Source of the DNA: Lachnospiraceae bacterium
GTDB lineage: Bacteria > Bacillota > Clostridia > Lachnospirales > Lachnospiraceae
NCBI GenBank assembly: GCA_017441295.1
Contig: JAFRYA010000022.1
Location: 1-64,000 of the forward strand
Direction of reading: 5' to 3'
DNA length: 64,000 bases
In this document: piece after piece, positions 43,170-54,228 of the stretch
Position numbering within the stretch: the first letter of the stretch is position 1
How the letters are laid out: each line of letters starts with the position of its first letter
Made by a program: the position numbers and the translations under genes
The notes under the pieces: generated by a model
What the model was told of the DNA's origin: nothing
The model's database searches: none
Seen by the model: only the letters and a program-made list of their open reading frames with translations

Positions 43170-44288
43170 TTATTTATTCTCCTTGTCGTTTTCTCTCTTG
43201 ATACCGGTGGCTACGATATGGATGAAGTCCTGAACGTTCGTAACCATCGTGGTGGCAGACAGGCTGCCTCTATCCAACAATTTATTAACAACGAATTCGT
43301 CCGCGTCGACTGCATACAGGTATACAGGTCTGATGGTGCCGTCCTTCATCACTCTGAATGACGGAGTCATGTTGCCGGTCGCGATCGTGTGGAGCATTGT
43401 GGCCAGGCAAATAACTGTAGTGGCATCCTTTACCAGATCTCTCATCGCGCTCTGCGCCTTGTAAACATCTCCGATGACCTCAGGCAGAGGGCCGTCATCT
43501 CTGATGGAGCCTGCCAGCACGAAAGGCACGTTGTTCCTTACGCATGAGCAGATAATGCCGTCGTCCAGATTGTTCTCCTTAATGAAATTCGGGATAGATC
43601 CTGCGCGGCGCACCTTGTTGCAGACGTCCAGATGATTGTAATGGCCGTTCGTTACCGACTGCTGCGTGTAAATGTCCTGGCCGAGCGCGGTATGAAGGAG
43701 CGCTCCTTCCAGGTCGTGAGTTGCCAGCGCGTTACCTGCCATGAGTCCGTGGCAGTAGCCGCCGTCGATCATTGAAACCATGTCGTTTCTGGCATCGAAG
43801 TCAAACGCGAATGCAGGTCCCATTACCCAGACAACCTTGCCGTGTTCCTTCTCATATCTGAGCAGCTGGATCAGCTTGTCATAGTCGCGGGCATATGAGG
43901 TCTCGCGGCTGCGGCCCTGGCGGAATACGAATTTGTCATCCATTGCGGCGCCTTCGCCTTCCAGGAATGCCATATTATGTACGAAAATGCCGTCCTCTCC
44001 TCTCTCGCTGCGGCCGAGGATGACCTTATCGCCCTTCCTGAGGTTGCGGTTCTCAACAACGTCCAGATGTCCGTCGTCCCTCAGCACAACGCTGGAATCC
44101 ATGCGGCTCTCCTCAGCGAGTGTCCATTTGCCGTTGATCTTGAAGTATTCCGGATACATTGATGTGCTGTGGTAGCCTTCAGGTGCCACGCCGTCCAACG
44201 GTGCAGCCTCAATCCTGACGTCAGGCGCTCCGGTGAATTCCGGCAGTGTGAAATCCGGGTGGTAATATTTCGGTAACTTAAAGTCCAT
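43170..44288 (-). CDS. LOR/SDH-domain protein, probable NAD-dependent ornithine cyclodeaminase
   Basis: The 372-aa protein matches the LOR/SDH bifunctional-enzyme domain family (TIGR00300 type). Seen are GYCHGLMAGNALATHDLE near residue 180, VTNGHYNHLD near 212, AGSIRDDGPLPEV near 258, LATMLHTIATGNM near 290 and VVNKLLDRGS near 333. Relatives in archaea and the C-terminal half of cyanobacterial AgrE/ArgZ convert ornithine to proline with release of ammonia. It is unrelated to the classical mu-crystallin-type Ocd. Its place between arcA and arcB supports ornithine as substrate. Confidence 0.8.
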   Translation of the reverse strand: MDFKLPKYYHPDFTLPEFTGAPDVRIEAAPLDGVAPEGYHSTSMYPEYFKINGKWTLAEESRMDSSVVLRDDGHLDVVENRNLRKGDKVILGRSERGEDGIFVHNMAFLEGEGAAMDDKFVFRQGRSRETSYARDYDKLIQLLRYEKEHGKVVWVMGPAFAFDFDARNDMVSMIDGGYCHGLMAGNALATHDLEGALLHTALGQDIYTQQSVTNGHYNHLDVCNKVRRAGSIPNFIKENNLDDGIICSCVRNNVPFVLAGSIRDDGPLPEVIGDVYKAQSAMRDLVKDATTVICLATMLHTIATGNMTPSFRVMKDGTIRPVYLYAVDADEFVVNKLLDRGSLSATTMVTNVQDFIHIVATGIKRENDKENK

Positions 44289-44312
44289 TAGTCTCTCCTT
44301 ATGTATGTATTT

Positions 44313-45548
44313 TTAAGCATTCAGCGGTTCTCTGATGAGCGGCATGCTCATGCAGCGCGGGCCGCCGCGCCCTCTCGCGAGCTCGGAGCTCGGCATCTCA
44401 AATACCTCTACTCCGTGATCGCGCAGAATCTCATTAGTAACGTAGTTGCGGTTGTAAACAACCACCTTGCCCGGGGCCACGCAGAGCGTATTGGCTCCGT
44501 CATTCCACTGCTCCCTGGCTGAAGCAATATTGTCAATACCGCCGCATCGGATCAGTGTCACATGGTCCAGTCCGAGTGCCTCGCAGAGCACTGCCTCCAA
44601 GCCCTCCGTCCTCTCGGACGCTGAAATAGCGCCTTCCCGGCTGCCTTTCCGGATGTCATAAACCCTGAGCGAGTTAAATATCTCCGGATGGATCGAGAAC
44701 TTATCCCTGTCCACCTGCGTAAAGACTGTGTCCAGATGCATAAACGCGCGGATGTTAGGGATGTTCAGCACCAGTATCTGCTCCACTTCGGAAGTTTCGT
44801 CCCACAACAGTCTGGACGCCAGCATTTCAATAGCCTCCGGTGATGTGCGCTGTGACAGGCCGATGGCCAGCACCTTTGCGCTCAGGTTCAGTATATCTCC
44901 GCCCTCGATCGAGAACAGGCTGGTCCTGTCGTAATACCTCGGCACATTGCCTTTGAAGTCCGGGTGGTGCTTCATGATATAGTCCCCGTAAATGGTCTCC
45001 CTGCACCTGGTCGCAGAATACATCCTGTGGATGCTTACTCCGCAGCCGATGGAAGCAAATGGATCTCTCGTAAAATACAGATTCGGGATAGGATCCAGCA
45101 CGAAATGCCTGTTGCCTCTGGTCAGGGCTGACAGCGGCCCGTCATGGAGCCGCCCGTTCATTTCGGCGGCTGTAAAGCCGCTCATGGTCTTGAGCACCAT
45201 CTCTTTATTATCACTGATCTCAGACAGCGCCTCATAGAGCTCGCTGCTGTGAGCCTGAGCTATTGGGCCGGCCTCGGAAATGAATTCACGGATGAATCCT
45301 TCCCTGAGTTCCGAATCCGCGTTCAGCGTCTCCGCCATCAGATCTTCCAGATAAACTACTTCTGCACCCTGCTCTGCCAGTATACTCGCGAATGTGTCAT
45401 GCTCGTTGCGTGCCAGCGCCAAATAAGGGATATCATCAAACAGGAGCCTCTCCAGCTCCTGCGGCACCAGGTGCTCGAGCTCCTTGCCCGGCCTGTGCAG
45501 CAGGACTTTCTTCAGCTGTCCTATCTCACTTTTAACACAGATTGTCAT
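44313..45548 (-). CDS. arcA: Arginine deiminase
   Basis: The 411-aa cytoplasmic enzyme hydrolyses arginine to citrulline and ammonia. FTRDPFASIG near residue 162, GGDILNLS near 223, FMHLDTVFTQVD near 272 and the catalytic Cys in GRGGPRCMSMPL near 400 are all present. The start has a GGAGG site. It heads arcA - cyclodeaminase - arcB and lies 27 bases after the CsoR-family gene, so these may be one transcript. Confidence 0.97.
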   Translation of the reverse strand: MTICVKSEIGQLKKVLLHRPGKELEHLVPQELERLLFDDIPYLALARNEHDTFASILAEQGAEVVYLEDLMAETLNADSELREGFIREFISEAGPIAQAHSSELYEALSEISDNKEMVLKTMSGFTAAEMNGRLHDGPLSALTRGNRHFVLDPIPNLYFTRDPFASIGCGVSIHRMYSATRCRETIYGDYIMKHHPDFKGNVPRYYDRTSLFSIEGGDILNLSAKVLAIGLSQRTSPEAIEMLASRLLWDETSEVEQILVLNIPNIRAFMHLDTVFTQVDRDKFSIHPEIFNSLRVYDIRKGSREGAISASERTEGLEAVLCEALGLDHVTLIRCGGIDNIASAREQWNDGANTLCVAPGKVVVYNRNYVTNEILRDHGVEVFEMPSSELARGRGGPRCMSMPLIREPLNA

Positions 45549-45575
45549 CTGTACACTCCTCCAAAATCAAGCCTT

Positions 45576-45875
45576 CTATACGTCCAGATATTTCTGCATC
45601 GCTTCGACGAATTCCTGGATCCTGTCGGTATCCCCGTCTTCGATCGCGTGAGCAACGCAGTGAACTGTGTGTTCTTTAATGATTTCCTTACCCAGGCTGC
45701 TGAGGGCTGATTTAACAGCTGTCAGCTGTACAAGAACATCAGCGCAGTCCTCGTCGGCCTCGATCATTTTCTTTACATGCTCCATGTGGCCGATGATCCT
45801 GGAAATCCTGTTGATCTGCTTCTTCTTTTCTTCCGGATCGTGCACATGCGCGTGCATTTCATTAATATTTCCCAT
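45576..45875 (-). CDS. CsoR/FrmR family metal- or thiol-responsive repressor
   Basis: The 99-aa all-helical regulator of the DUF156 family has one Cys in EDCADVLVQL near residue 43 and H-x3-C in HTVHCVAH near 69-73. This C-H-C pattern is that of copper-sensing CsoR proteins. The N-terminal segment is His-rich (MHAHVHD), which might add metal binding. A G/C-tract palindrome 80 bases upstream may be its operator. No copper ATPase or chaperone gene is nearby; the downstream genes are arginine catabolism. Confidence 0.88.
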   Translation of the reverse strand: MGNINEMHAHVHDPEEKKKQINRISRIIGHMEHVKKMIEADEDCADVLVQLTAVKSALSSLGKEIIKEHTVHCVAHAIEDGDTDRIQEFVEAMQKYLDV

Positions 45876-45955
45876 AAATACTCACCTTTATTTCAAAAGT
45901 CAGTTAATTATATCATGACTTATGCTCTTTTTTTACAAAAATCTTGCTTTTTTAT

Positions 45956-45967
45956 CCCCCCTGGGGG
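45956..45967. promoter_or_regulatory. Candidate CsoR-family operator
   Basis: CCCCCCTGGGGG stands out in an AT-rich gap. CsoR/RcnR-type repressors bind short inverted G-tract/C-tract sites of this kind. It lies 81 bases before the regulator's start and about 45 bases upstream of a TATAAT (complement of 45907-45912). Confidence 0.6.
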
Positions 45968-46041
45968 CTTAAAATTTTTACTCAAAGACAATAAAATAAC
46001 AGCATCTAATAAATAATTGTTAAACGCTTATGAAAAGGAAG

Positions 46042-46071
46042 GACCCCGCTTAGTCGGGGCTTTTCTTTTTT
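46042..46071 (+). terminator. Terminator-like hairpin in the leader of the amidohydrolase gene
   Basis: CCCCG and CGGGG close on CTTAGT, followed by a TTTTCTTTTTT tract. It reads on the plus strand, 53 bases before the start codon, with no plus-strand gene upstream in the preceding kilobase. A TATAAT follows at 46077-46082. It may insulate that promoter or be an attenuator. Confidence 0.6.
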
Positions 46072-46123
46072 CATTATATAATTTAATATTATATTCAAGA
46101 CAGAACCAACAGGAGGTCTTTTT

Positions 46124-47266
46124 ATGATTATTAAAAATGGATTAGTATTCGATGCTATAAATCGTGAACCATATACCGCAGATATCCGCGTGGAGAAAGG
46201 CAAGATCCAGAAGATCGGCTCATCACTTCCAGCCAAAAAGAATGAGACCTGCATTGATGCCACAGGGCTGCGCGTTTATCCGGGCTTCGTCGAAGCGCAC
46301 AGCCACTTAGGCCTGGACGGCTGGGGCATCGGCTTCGAAGGCAAAGATTATAATGAAATGGGCGACCCGTGCACTCCTCACCTGCGCTCGGAAGACAGCT
46401 TTAATCCTTTCGACCCGACCGTTTCAGCTGCTGCCAGAGGCGGCGTTACCACAGTAGCCACCGGCCAGGGCAGCGCCAATCCGATAGGCGGCACCTGGAT
46501 CGCGGTTAAGACCAGAGGCGTCTGCGTGGATGACATGATCATTAAGACTCCTATAGCAATGAAATGCGCTCTGGGCGAGAATCCGAAGCGCGTATATAGA
46601 GAGAAAGGCAATGCCGCCCGTATGTCCACTGCTTCCGTTATCAGAGGCATGCTCTTCAAGGCACGCGAATATCTGGACAAGAAAGAGGCAGCAGGCGATG
46701 ACATTTTCAAGCGCCCGGCCTTTGATTTCAAGTGCGAGGCCATGATTCCTGTGCTGAAAAAGGAAATCCCTCTGAAGGTACATGCTCATCAGGCCAATGA
46801 CATCCTGACCGCGATCCGCATCGCTCAGGAATTTGACGTACTGCTCACGATCGAGCATGTTACAGAAGGCCATATGATCGCTGATAAGCTGGAGAACTGT
46901 CCATATCCTCTGGCGGTCGGTCCGACGCTCACTCACGCATCCAAGTTCGAGCTGCAGTATAAATCCTGGGCAACGCCCGGCATACTGGCTGCAAAGGGCT
47001 GCCATGTATCCATCATTACTGACTCCCCTGTTATTCCGCAGGAGCATCTGCCGCTGTGCGCAGGCCTCGCTGTGAAGGCCGGCATGGATCCTTTCGATGC
47101 GCTGAAAGCCATTACCATCAATCCTGCTGAGCATATCGGCGTGGCTGACCGCGTAGGCTCTATCGAGGTGGGCAAAGACGCAGACTTCGTCATCGCGGAC
47201 GGCGATCCGATGGTCAGTGACACAAACATCAGATACGTCCTGATCGACGGGCAGCTCATTAAATAA
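46124..47266 (+). CDS. Amidohydrolase family metal-dependent hydrolase
   Basis: The 380-aa cytoplasmic TIM-barrel hydrolase of the COG1228 type has metal ligands in EAHSHLGLDGWG near residue 47, KVHAHQAND near 218, IEHVTEGH near 243 and the Asp in TDSPVIPQ near 302. An N- and C-terminal beta sandwich is typical (MIIKNGLVFDA, VLIDGQLIK). Members cleave cyclic amides or dipeptide-like bonds; imidazolonepropionase and prolidase-like enzymes are relatives. It has a strong AGGAGG site and a terminator after it, so it is a single-gene unit. Substrate unknown. Confidence 0.85.
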   Translation: MIIKNGLVFDAINREPYTADIRVEKGKIQKIGSSLPAKKNETCIDATGLRVYPGFVEAHSHLGLDGWGIGFEGKDYNEMGDPCTPHLRSEDSFNPFDPTVSAAARGGVTTVATGQGSANPIGGTWIAVKTRGVCVDDMIIKTPIAMKCALGENPKRVYREKGNAARMSTASVIRGMLFKAREYLDKKEAAGDDIFKRPAFDFKCEAMIPVLKKEIPLKVHAHQANDILTAIRIAQEFDVLLTIEHVTEGHMIADKLENCPYPLAVGPTLTHASKFELQYKSWATPGILAAKGCHVSIITDSPVIPQEHLPLCAGLAVKAGMDPFDALKAITINPAEHIGVADRVGSIEVGKDADFVIADGDPMVSDTNIRYVLIDGQLIK

Positions 47267-47280
47267 AGAATTATCAGCTT

Positions 47281-47309
47281 AAAAAGCCGGCATTTGTGCC
47301 GGCTTTTTT
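47281..47309 (+). terminator. Terminator of the amidohydrolase gene
   Basis: AAAGCCGGCA pairs with TGCCGGCTTT and a T tract follows, 15 bases after the stop. Confidence 0.93.
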
Positions 47310-47362
47310 AAGTTTGTTTTAAAAACCGGATTTATCATTTCAGCATAAAGGAGGTGCTGAAA

Positions 47363-48277
47363 ATGAAATTCATCCGCATTTTACCAATAATACTTGCATC
47401 TGTTCTGACCGCATTCACGGCTTTTGTGGCGCTGGATACATTTGTGATCCCCAGAGCGTACTCGGTAGTTACGGATAGTCCGGTTACTGAGTTTTCAGAA
47501 GCAGAGACCGAGGCTGAAACATCCTCCGAAGCCGTCAGCGCTGACCCTGTCATAACTTCAACGTCCTATACCGACGATGACATACAGATTACCCTGGAAA
47601 CGTATTACGTGAACGACACTTATGTCTACGTGGCGGACGTCGTTGTTTCTTCTTCAGGCTATATTAAGACGGCTCTGGCCAATGACACTTACGGCAGGAA
47701 TATTACCGATACCACTTCGTCAATCGCATCCGACAATTCTGCTATTCTGGCAATTAACGGAGACTATTACGGCTCTCAGGAGAAGGGATATGTGATCAGG
47801 AACGGCGTGCTCTACCGCGACAAGGCCGAATCCGGCCAGGAGGATCTGGTAATTTATTATGACGGATCTTTTGAGATTATTTCCGAAGATGAGATCAGCG
47901 CTCAGGAACTGATAGATGCCGGCGCATGGCAGGTGCTCTCCTTCGGTCCCGCCCTGCTGGAAGGCGGCGAGGTCTCCATCAGCCAGAATGAAGAGGTTGA
48001 CCGGGCCATGGCCAGCAATCCGCGTACCGCTCTGGGCATAATCGAAGACGGACACTATGTATTCGTGGTTTCAGACGGCCGGACCAGCGAGAGCGAGGGA
48101 CTATCATTATATGAACTGGCAGAGTTCATGCAGACGCTGGGCGTGGAAACCGCGTACAACCTCGACGGCGGCGGCTCATCAACAATGTACTTCAACGGAC
48201 AGGTCGTCAACAACCCCACCACCAACGGATCCCGCATCAAGGAGCGCAGTGTAAGCGACATCGTTTACATTGGCTAG
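47363..48277 (+). CDS. Phosphodiester glycosidase (NAGPA-domain) family exported protein
   Basis: The 304-aa protein starts at the ATG at 47363, with AAAGGAGG eight bases upstream; GTG 47354 overlaps that site. An N-terminal hydrophobic anchor or signal lies at about 5-28, followed by an acidic Glu/Ser/Thr linker to about 60. The NAGPA domain (about 75-300) contains LAINGDYYG, the NPRTALGI stretch and the signature NLDGGGSSTMYFNG near 268. Bacterial members act on cell-surface sugars; a known relative removes GlcNAc-1-phosphodiester links. It is followed by a small membrane protein gene 12 bases away. Confidence 0.88.
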   Translation: MKFIRILPIILASVLTAFTAFVALDTFVIPRAYSVVTDSPVTEFSEAETEAETSSEAVSADPVITSTSYTDDDIQITLETYYVNDTYVYVADVVVSSSGYIKTALANDTYGRNITDTTSSIASDNSAILAINGDYYGSQEKGYVIRNGVLYRDKAESGQEDLVIYYDGSFEIISEDEISAQELIDAGAWQVLSFGPALLEGGEVSISQNEEVDRAMASNPRTALGIIEDGHYVFVVSDGRTSESEGLSLYELAEFMQTLGVETAYNLDGGGSSTMYFNGQVVNNPTTNGSRIKERSVSDIVYIG

Positions 48278-48289
48278 AAAGGAGCAGCA

Positions 48290-48685
48290 ATGAAAAAGAA
48301 AAGTCACTTCATCGCATTAATATATCTGGCGGCCGCGTCGCTCTGCGCAGCCTTCGCTGCAGTTTATGAGCACTTCAGCCACGGAGTTTACTCGCCATTT
48401 ATGGTTTTTGCCTTTCTGATACCATTCATCGGGGGCTTTATTCCCTTCCTGCTTATTGGATTGCTGAAAGGCAGATTTCCTAAGAAGCTGAGCTTTTATC
48501 TCTACAACGCGGGCATCGGATTCCTGACGGTCGGCAGTCTGATGCAGGGTGCACTCGAAATCTACGGCACCACGAACAGCCTGATGGCCATTTACCCGGT
48601 CGCAGGAGGCGTGCTGCTGGTACATGGCATCGTGCTGTATCTGCTGCAGATTATGTTTGGATCAGCATATACGAAGGCTTCTTAG
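48290..48685 (+). CDS. Small four-helix membrane protein, unknown function
   Basis: The 131-aa protein has hydrophobic segments at about 7-27, 36-58, 70-88 and 97-122. It carries no recognised motif. The start has GAAAGGAG and lies 12 bases after the phosphodiester glycosidase gene, so the pair is probably one operon. A DUF of the clostridial four-helix type is likely, but I cannot name one. Confidence 0.75.
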   Translation: MKKKSHFIALIYLAAASLCAAFAAVYEHFSHGVYSPFMVFAFLIPFIGGFIPFLLIGLLKGRFPKKLSFYLYNAGIGFLTVGSLMQGALEIYGTTNSLMAIYPVAGGVLLVHGIVLYLLQIMFGSAYTKAS

Positions 48686-48702
48686 TTTTCTTAATTTTAC
48701 TG

Positions 48703-48839
48703 GACACGATTTGCAGTTTGTGGGCGTTTTTGAGGGTTTTTGAGACAAATAATGCAGCTTGTGGGCGTTTTCTGACCCATAAATTGCAAAACGTGGCTAG
48801 CCGCTTCATAAAACACCCACAAGTGGCAAATCATGGCCA
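48703..48839. repeat. Array of (G)ACACGA...GTGGGCGTTTT units between convergent genes
   Basis: Direct units start at 48703 and 48742 (spacing 39) and share TGCAG then TTGTGGGCGTTTT. Two inverted units follow at about 48775-48799 and 48807-48839, ending in CGTGGC and CATGGCCAC. The theme is almost the same as in the array at 2169-2348, 46 kb away. Again the flanking genes converge. Confidence 0.75.
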
Positions 48840-48849
48840 CTCAACTCAC

Positions 48850-48879
48850 AAAAAAAGAGCGGCCCTTTGGCCGCTCTTT
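48850..48879 (-). terminator. Terminator of the 222-aa membrane protein gene
   Basis: An 11-bp perfect stem, AAAGAGCGGCC with its complement, closes on CTTT; on the minus strand it runs into seven T residues. Confidence 0.93.
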
Positions 48880-48891
48880 CCATAAAATCAA

Positions 48892-49560
48892 TTATTTTAC
48901 AAACAGCATCTTCTTTGCCTGTGACAGATATGTCAGGTAGATGATGTAGGCAACGATGGATGCAACGCCTGCTGCGATTGCCAGGATAGCTGCGCCTGTT
49001 GCAACTATGGATTTTGTGCTGATGATTGATCCGATGAATCTCAATACTACTGATGCGCACATGATTATCGCGTACAGGATGTAGAGCTTTCTGCCCTTCT
49101 CTTCCATGCCTACTTCGCCCAGCTTAGCTGATAAGTGACTGATGCCTTTAACAACGAACAATGTTACACCGATCATCAGGATTTCAGCGATAGCGTTGGA
49201 CAGGTCGTCGTAGATCGTGGTTCCGATAAGTGATGACAGGATACCTGTTACGACTTTCAGTGCCAGGGAGATGATTGCCAGGATCAGGCCTGTCTTGAAA
49301 TTCTCATCGTCCATGCCTGCCAGTCTCAGACCAATGATCATAAAAATCAGACCAACGATTCCCAGAACAGCTGCGCCAATTGAGAAAATAACGAAAGCGA
49401 GTCCTCCGCCAATAGCAGCAGCGCCTGAACCGCTGACCAGTCCGGCCATCAGAAATGCTGACGCAATGCCTGCAACAGCCAGAGCTACTGTGCCGATAAG
49501 GTTCAGGATCTCAGCTGTAAAAATCTTTTTTACTCCAAAGTATGCGTTTGGAAATGTCAT
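48892..49560 (-). CDS. Six-helix integral membrane protein, unknown function
   Basis: The 222-aa protein has hydrophobic segments at about 14-40, 50-78, 88-108, 122-140, 158-176 and 184-212, rich in Gly, Ala and Ile. The N-terminus is short and there are no large loops. No family recognised. It starts behind TAGGAGG, 24 bases after gyrA, so it may be read with gyrA, and ends at a strong terminator. Confidence 0.8.
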   Translation of the reverse strand: MTFPNAYFGVKKIFTAEILNLIGTVALAVAGIASAFLMAGLVSGSGAAAIGGGLAFVIFSIGAAVLGIVGLIFMIIGLRLAGMDDENFKTGLILAIISLALKVVTGILSSLIGTTIYDDLSNAIAEILMIGVTLFVVKGISHLSAKLGEVGMEEKGRKLYILYAIIMCASVVLRFIGSIISTKSIVATGAAILAIAAGVASIVAYIIYLTYLSQAKKMLFVK

Positions 49561-49584
49561 TATATTTTCCTCCTAAAAAAACAG

Positions 49585-52095
49585 TTATTTATCTTTATTT
49601 TCTTCCGTGGTTTCTGCCTCGGTTATTTCTTCATCTGACTCCTCGTCATCGCTCAGGAATTCCTTCTGGATGCGGGCCAGTCCTGCAATGCTGACGTCAT
49701 CGTCAACGTTCATTACCCTGACGCCGGTGGTGTTTCGGCCGATAACTGATACGCCGTCGATCGGCATCCTCATTACAATGCCGCCGTTCGTGATCAGCAT
49801 GATCTGGTCGCCGTCATTTACTGCGCAGCCGGCTACTAAGTTGCCGGTCTTGTCGGACAGTTTGTAACAGATAACGCCCTTGCCGCCTCTGTGCTGGGAA
49901 TTGAATTCATCGAATCTGGTCCTCTTGCCCATGCCCTTCTCAGTGGTGAAGAAAATGCTCTCACCCTGGACATCGAGTACCATCGCGATGATCTCGTCAT
50001 CGTCTGCCAGGTTCATACCGGTTACGCCCATGGAGCTCCTGCCGGTCTGTCTGACTTCATCCTCGTTGAATCTGATACTGCGGCCATTCTTGGTCAGGAG
50101 AACTATCTCTCTGTGGCCGTCAGTCATGTCAACGTCGATCAGCTCGTCATCATCACGCAGAGCAATGGCAATGATACCTGTCTGGCGGATGTTGTCGTAA
50201 GCTGAAATCTCAGTCTTCTTGATAATGCCCTTCTTGGTTACCATCAGCAGGTTGCTGGCGCCTTCGAACTCCTGAACTGCCATGAACGCAGCGATCTTCT
50301 CCTCCGGCTGCAGCTGCAGCAGATTGATGATCGCGGTGCCGCGGGCTGTTCTGGATGCTTCCGGAATCTGATAAGCCTTCATCTTGTAAACACGGCCCTT
50401 GTTGGTAAAGAAGAAAATGTTGTGATGCGTGGACGTGATGATCATCTTGTCAGTCACATCCTCGTTGATCGTCTGCATTCCCTTGATGCCTTTGCCGCCT
50501 CTGTTCTGCGCCCTGAAGGTGTCGACTGACATCCTCTTAACGTAGCCCAGACGGGTCATGGTAATGACTGTGCCTTCAACCGGGATCAGGTCCTCATCCT
50601 CGAGCTCGCCGTCATCAATACCGATGGTGGTCTTTCTCTCATCACCGTATTTCTCTTTCATGACGATGATTTCTTCTTTGATAACTCCGAGGAGCTTCTT
50701 CTCATCAGCCAGAATGCCCTTGTAATAATCGATCTTGGCCAGAAGCTCTGCATGCTCGTCTTCGAGTTTCTCTCTTTCGAGTCCGGTCAGTGCGCGGATC
50801 CTCATGTCGACGATGGCCTGAGCCTGCACGTCATCCAGTCCGAAGCGCTCGCACAGAGCGTCCTTGGCGTCCTGAGTGGTGCGGCTGCCTCTGACAATCT
50901 TAATTACTTCGTCAATATTGTCAAGCGCAATCAGCAGGCCCTCTAAAATGTGGGCTCTCTCTTCGGCCTTGTTCAGGTCATATTTGGTCCTTCTGGTGAC
51001 AACGTCTTCCTGATGTTTCAGATAGTATGAAAGCATCTCCAGAAGGTTGAATATCTTAGGTTCATTATTGACCAGTGCCAGCATGATAACACCAAAGCTG
51101 TCCTGCAGCTGGGTGTGCTTGTAGAGCTGGTTCAGGATAACGTTCGGGTTGACATCCTTTCTGAGCTCGATAACAACTCGTGTACCGCTCTGGTCGGTCT
51201 CGTCACGCAGGTCTGTGATGCCGTCAATCTTCTTTTCTTTGTGAAGGTCGCCGATCTTCTCAACAAGCTTAGCTTTGTTTACCAGATACGGCAGCTCTGT
51301 GATGACAATCCTGTTCTTGCCGCCTTCCATGGCTTCAATTTCGGAAACGGCACGGATGCGGATCTTGCCGCGGCCTGTGCGGTATGCTTCCTCGATGCCC
51401 TTGCGGCCCAGGATAGTAGCTCCGGTCGGGAAATCCGGGCCCTTGACGATCTTCATTACATCATCAATAGTGGTCTCGGCGTCCTCGATCTTGTCATCTA
51501 TGATCTTAACAACCGCGTCAATCAGCTCTGTCAGATTGTGCGGCGGAATATTCGTAGCCATACCAACCGCGATACCCGTAGTGCCGTTCGCCAGCAGGTT
51601 TGGATATCTGGAAGGCAGTACAACAGGCTCCTTCTCCGTCTCGTCGAAGTTAGGAACGAAGTCTACCGTATTCTTGCCAATGTCCGCCAGCATCTCCATA
51701 GCGATCTTGGACAGTCTGGCCTCGGTATAACGCATGGCAGCAGCGCCGTCGCCGTCTTCTGAACCGAAGTTGCCGTGGCCGTCAACCAGCGGATAGCGGG
51801 TCGACCATTCCTGAGCCATGTTTACCAAAGCTCCGTAAATGGAGGAGTCGCCGTGCGGATGGTATTTACCCATGGTATCGCCGACGATACGGGCGCATTT
51901 CCTGTGCGGCTTATCCGGACCGTTGTTCAGCTCTATCATGGAATAAAGTACTCTTCTCTGAACAGGCTTGAGACCGTCCCTGACATCCGGCAATGCTCTG
52001 GAGGCGATAACGCTCATGGCATAGTCGATGTAGGAGGATTCCATCGTCTGTTTCAGATCGACTTCTTCTATCTTGTCAAAAATGTGTTCATCCAT
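49585..52095 (-). CDS. gyrA: DNA gyrase subunit A
   Basis: The 836-aa topoisomerase subunit cuts and rejoins DNA. The active-site Tyr is in [10 protein letters not shown] near residue 126. The C-terminal domain has pinwheel blades and the GyrA-box-like [11 protein letters not shown] near 545, and the tail is acidic ([17 protein letters not shown]), as in many Firmicutes. The quinolone region reads [10 protein letters not shown], with Ser84 and Gly88 at the positions of E. coli Ser83 and Asp87. It is separated from gyrB by a palindromic element. Confidence 0.97.
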   Translation of the reverse strand: MDEHIFDKIEEVDLKQTMESSYIDYAMSVIASRALPDVRDGLKPVQRRVLYSMIELNNGPDKPHRKCARIVGDTMGKYHPHGDSSIYGALVNMAQEWSTRYPLVDGHGNFGSEDGDGAAAMRYTEARLSKIAMEMLADIGKNTVDFVPNFDETEKEPVVLPSRYPNLLANGTTGIAVGMATNIPPHNLTELIDAVVKIIDDKIEDAETTIDDVMKIVKGPDFPTGATILGRKGIEEAYRTGRGKIRIRAVSEIEAMEGGKNRIVITELPYLVNKAKLVEKIGDLHKEKKIDGITDLRDETDQSGTRVVIELRKDVNPNVILNQLYKHTQLQDSFGVIMLALVNNEPKIFNLLEMLSYYLKHQEDVVTRRTKYDLNKAEERAHILEGLLIALDNIDEVIKIVRGSRTTQDAKDALCERFGLDDVQAQAIVDMRIRALTGLEREKLEDEHAELLAKIDYYKGILADEKKLLGVIKEEIIVMKEKYGDERKTTIGIDDGELEDEDLIPVEGTVITMTRLGYVKRMSVDTFRAQNRGGKGIKGMQTINEDVTDKMIITSTHHNIFFFTNKGRVYKMKAYQIPEASRTARGTAIINLLQLQPEEKIAAFMAVQEFEGASNLLMVTKKGIIKKTEISAYDNIRQTGIIAIALRDDDELIDVDMTDGHREIVLLTKNGRSIRFNEDEVRQTGRSSMGVTGMNLADDDEIIAMVLDVQGESIFFTTEKGMGKRTRFDEFNSQHRGGKGVICYKLSDKTGNLVAGCAVNDGDQIMLITNGGIVMRMPIDGVSVIGRNTTGVRVMNVDDDVSIAGLARIQKEFLSDDEESDEEITEAETTEENKDK

Positions 52096-52120
52096 AAATT
52101 TATTCCTTTTATGTATTTTA

Positions 52121-54228
<2,108 letters not shown>

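Noticed and set aside
46424..47134. Minus-strand open frame of 236 codons
   Set aside because: Antisense to the amidohydrolase gene, whose metal-ligand motifs are intact; composition is that of a shadow frame.
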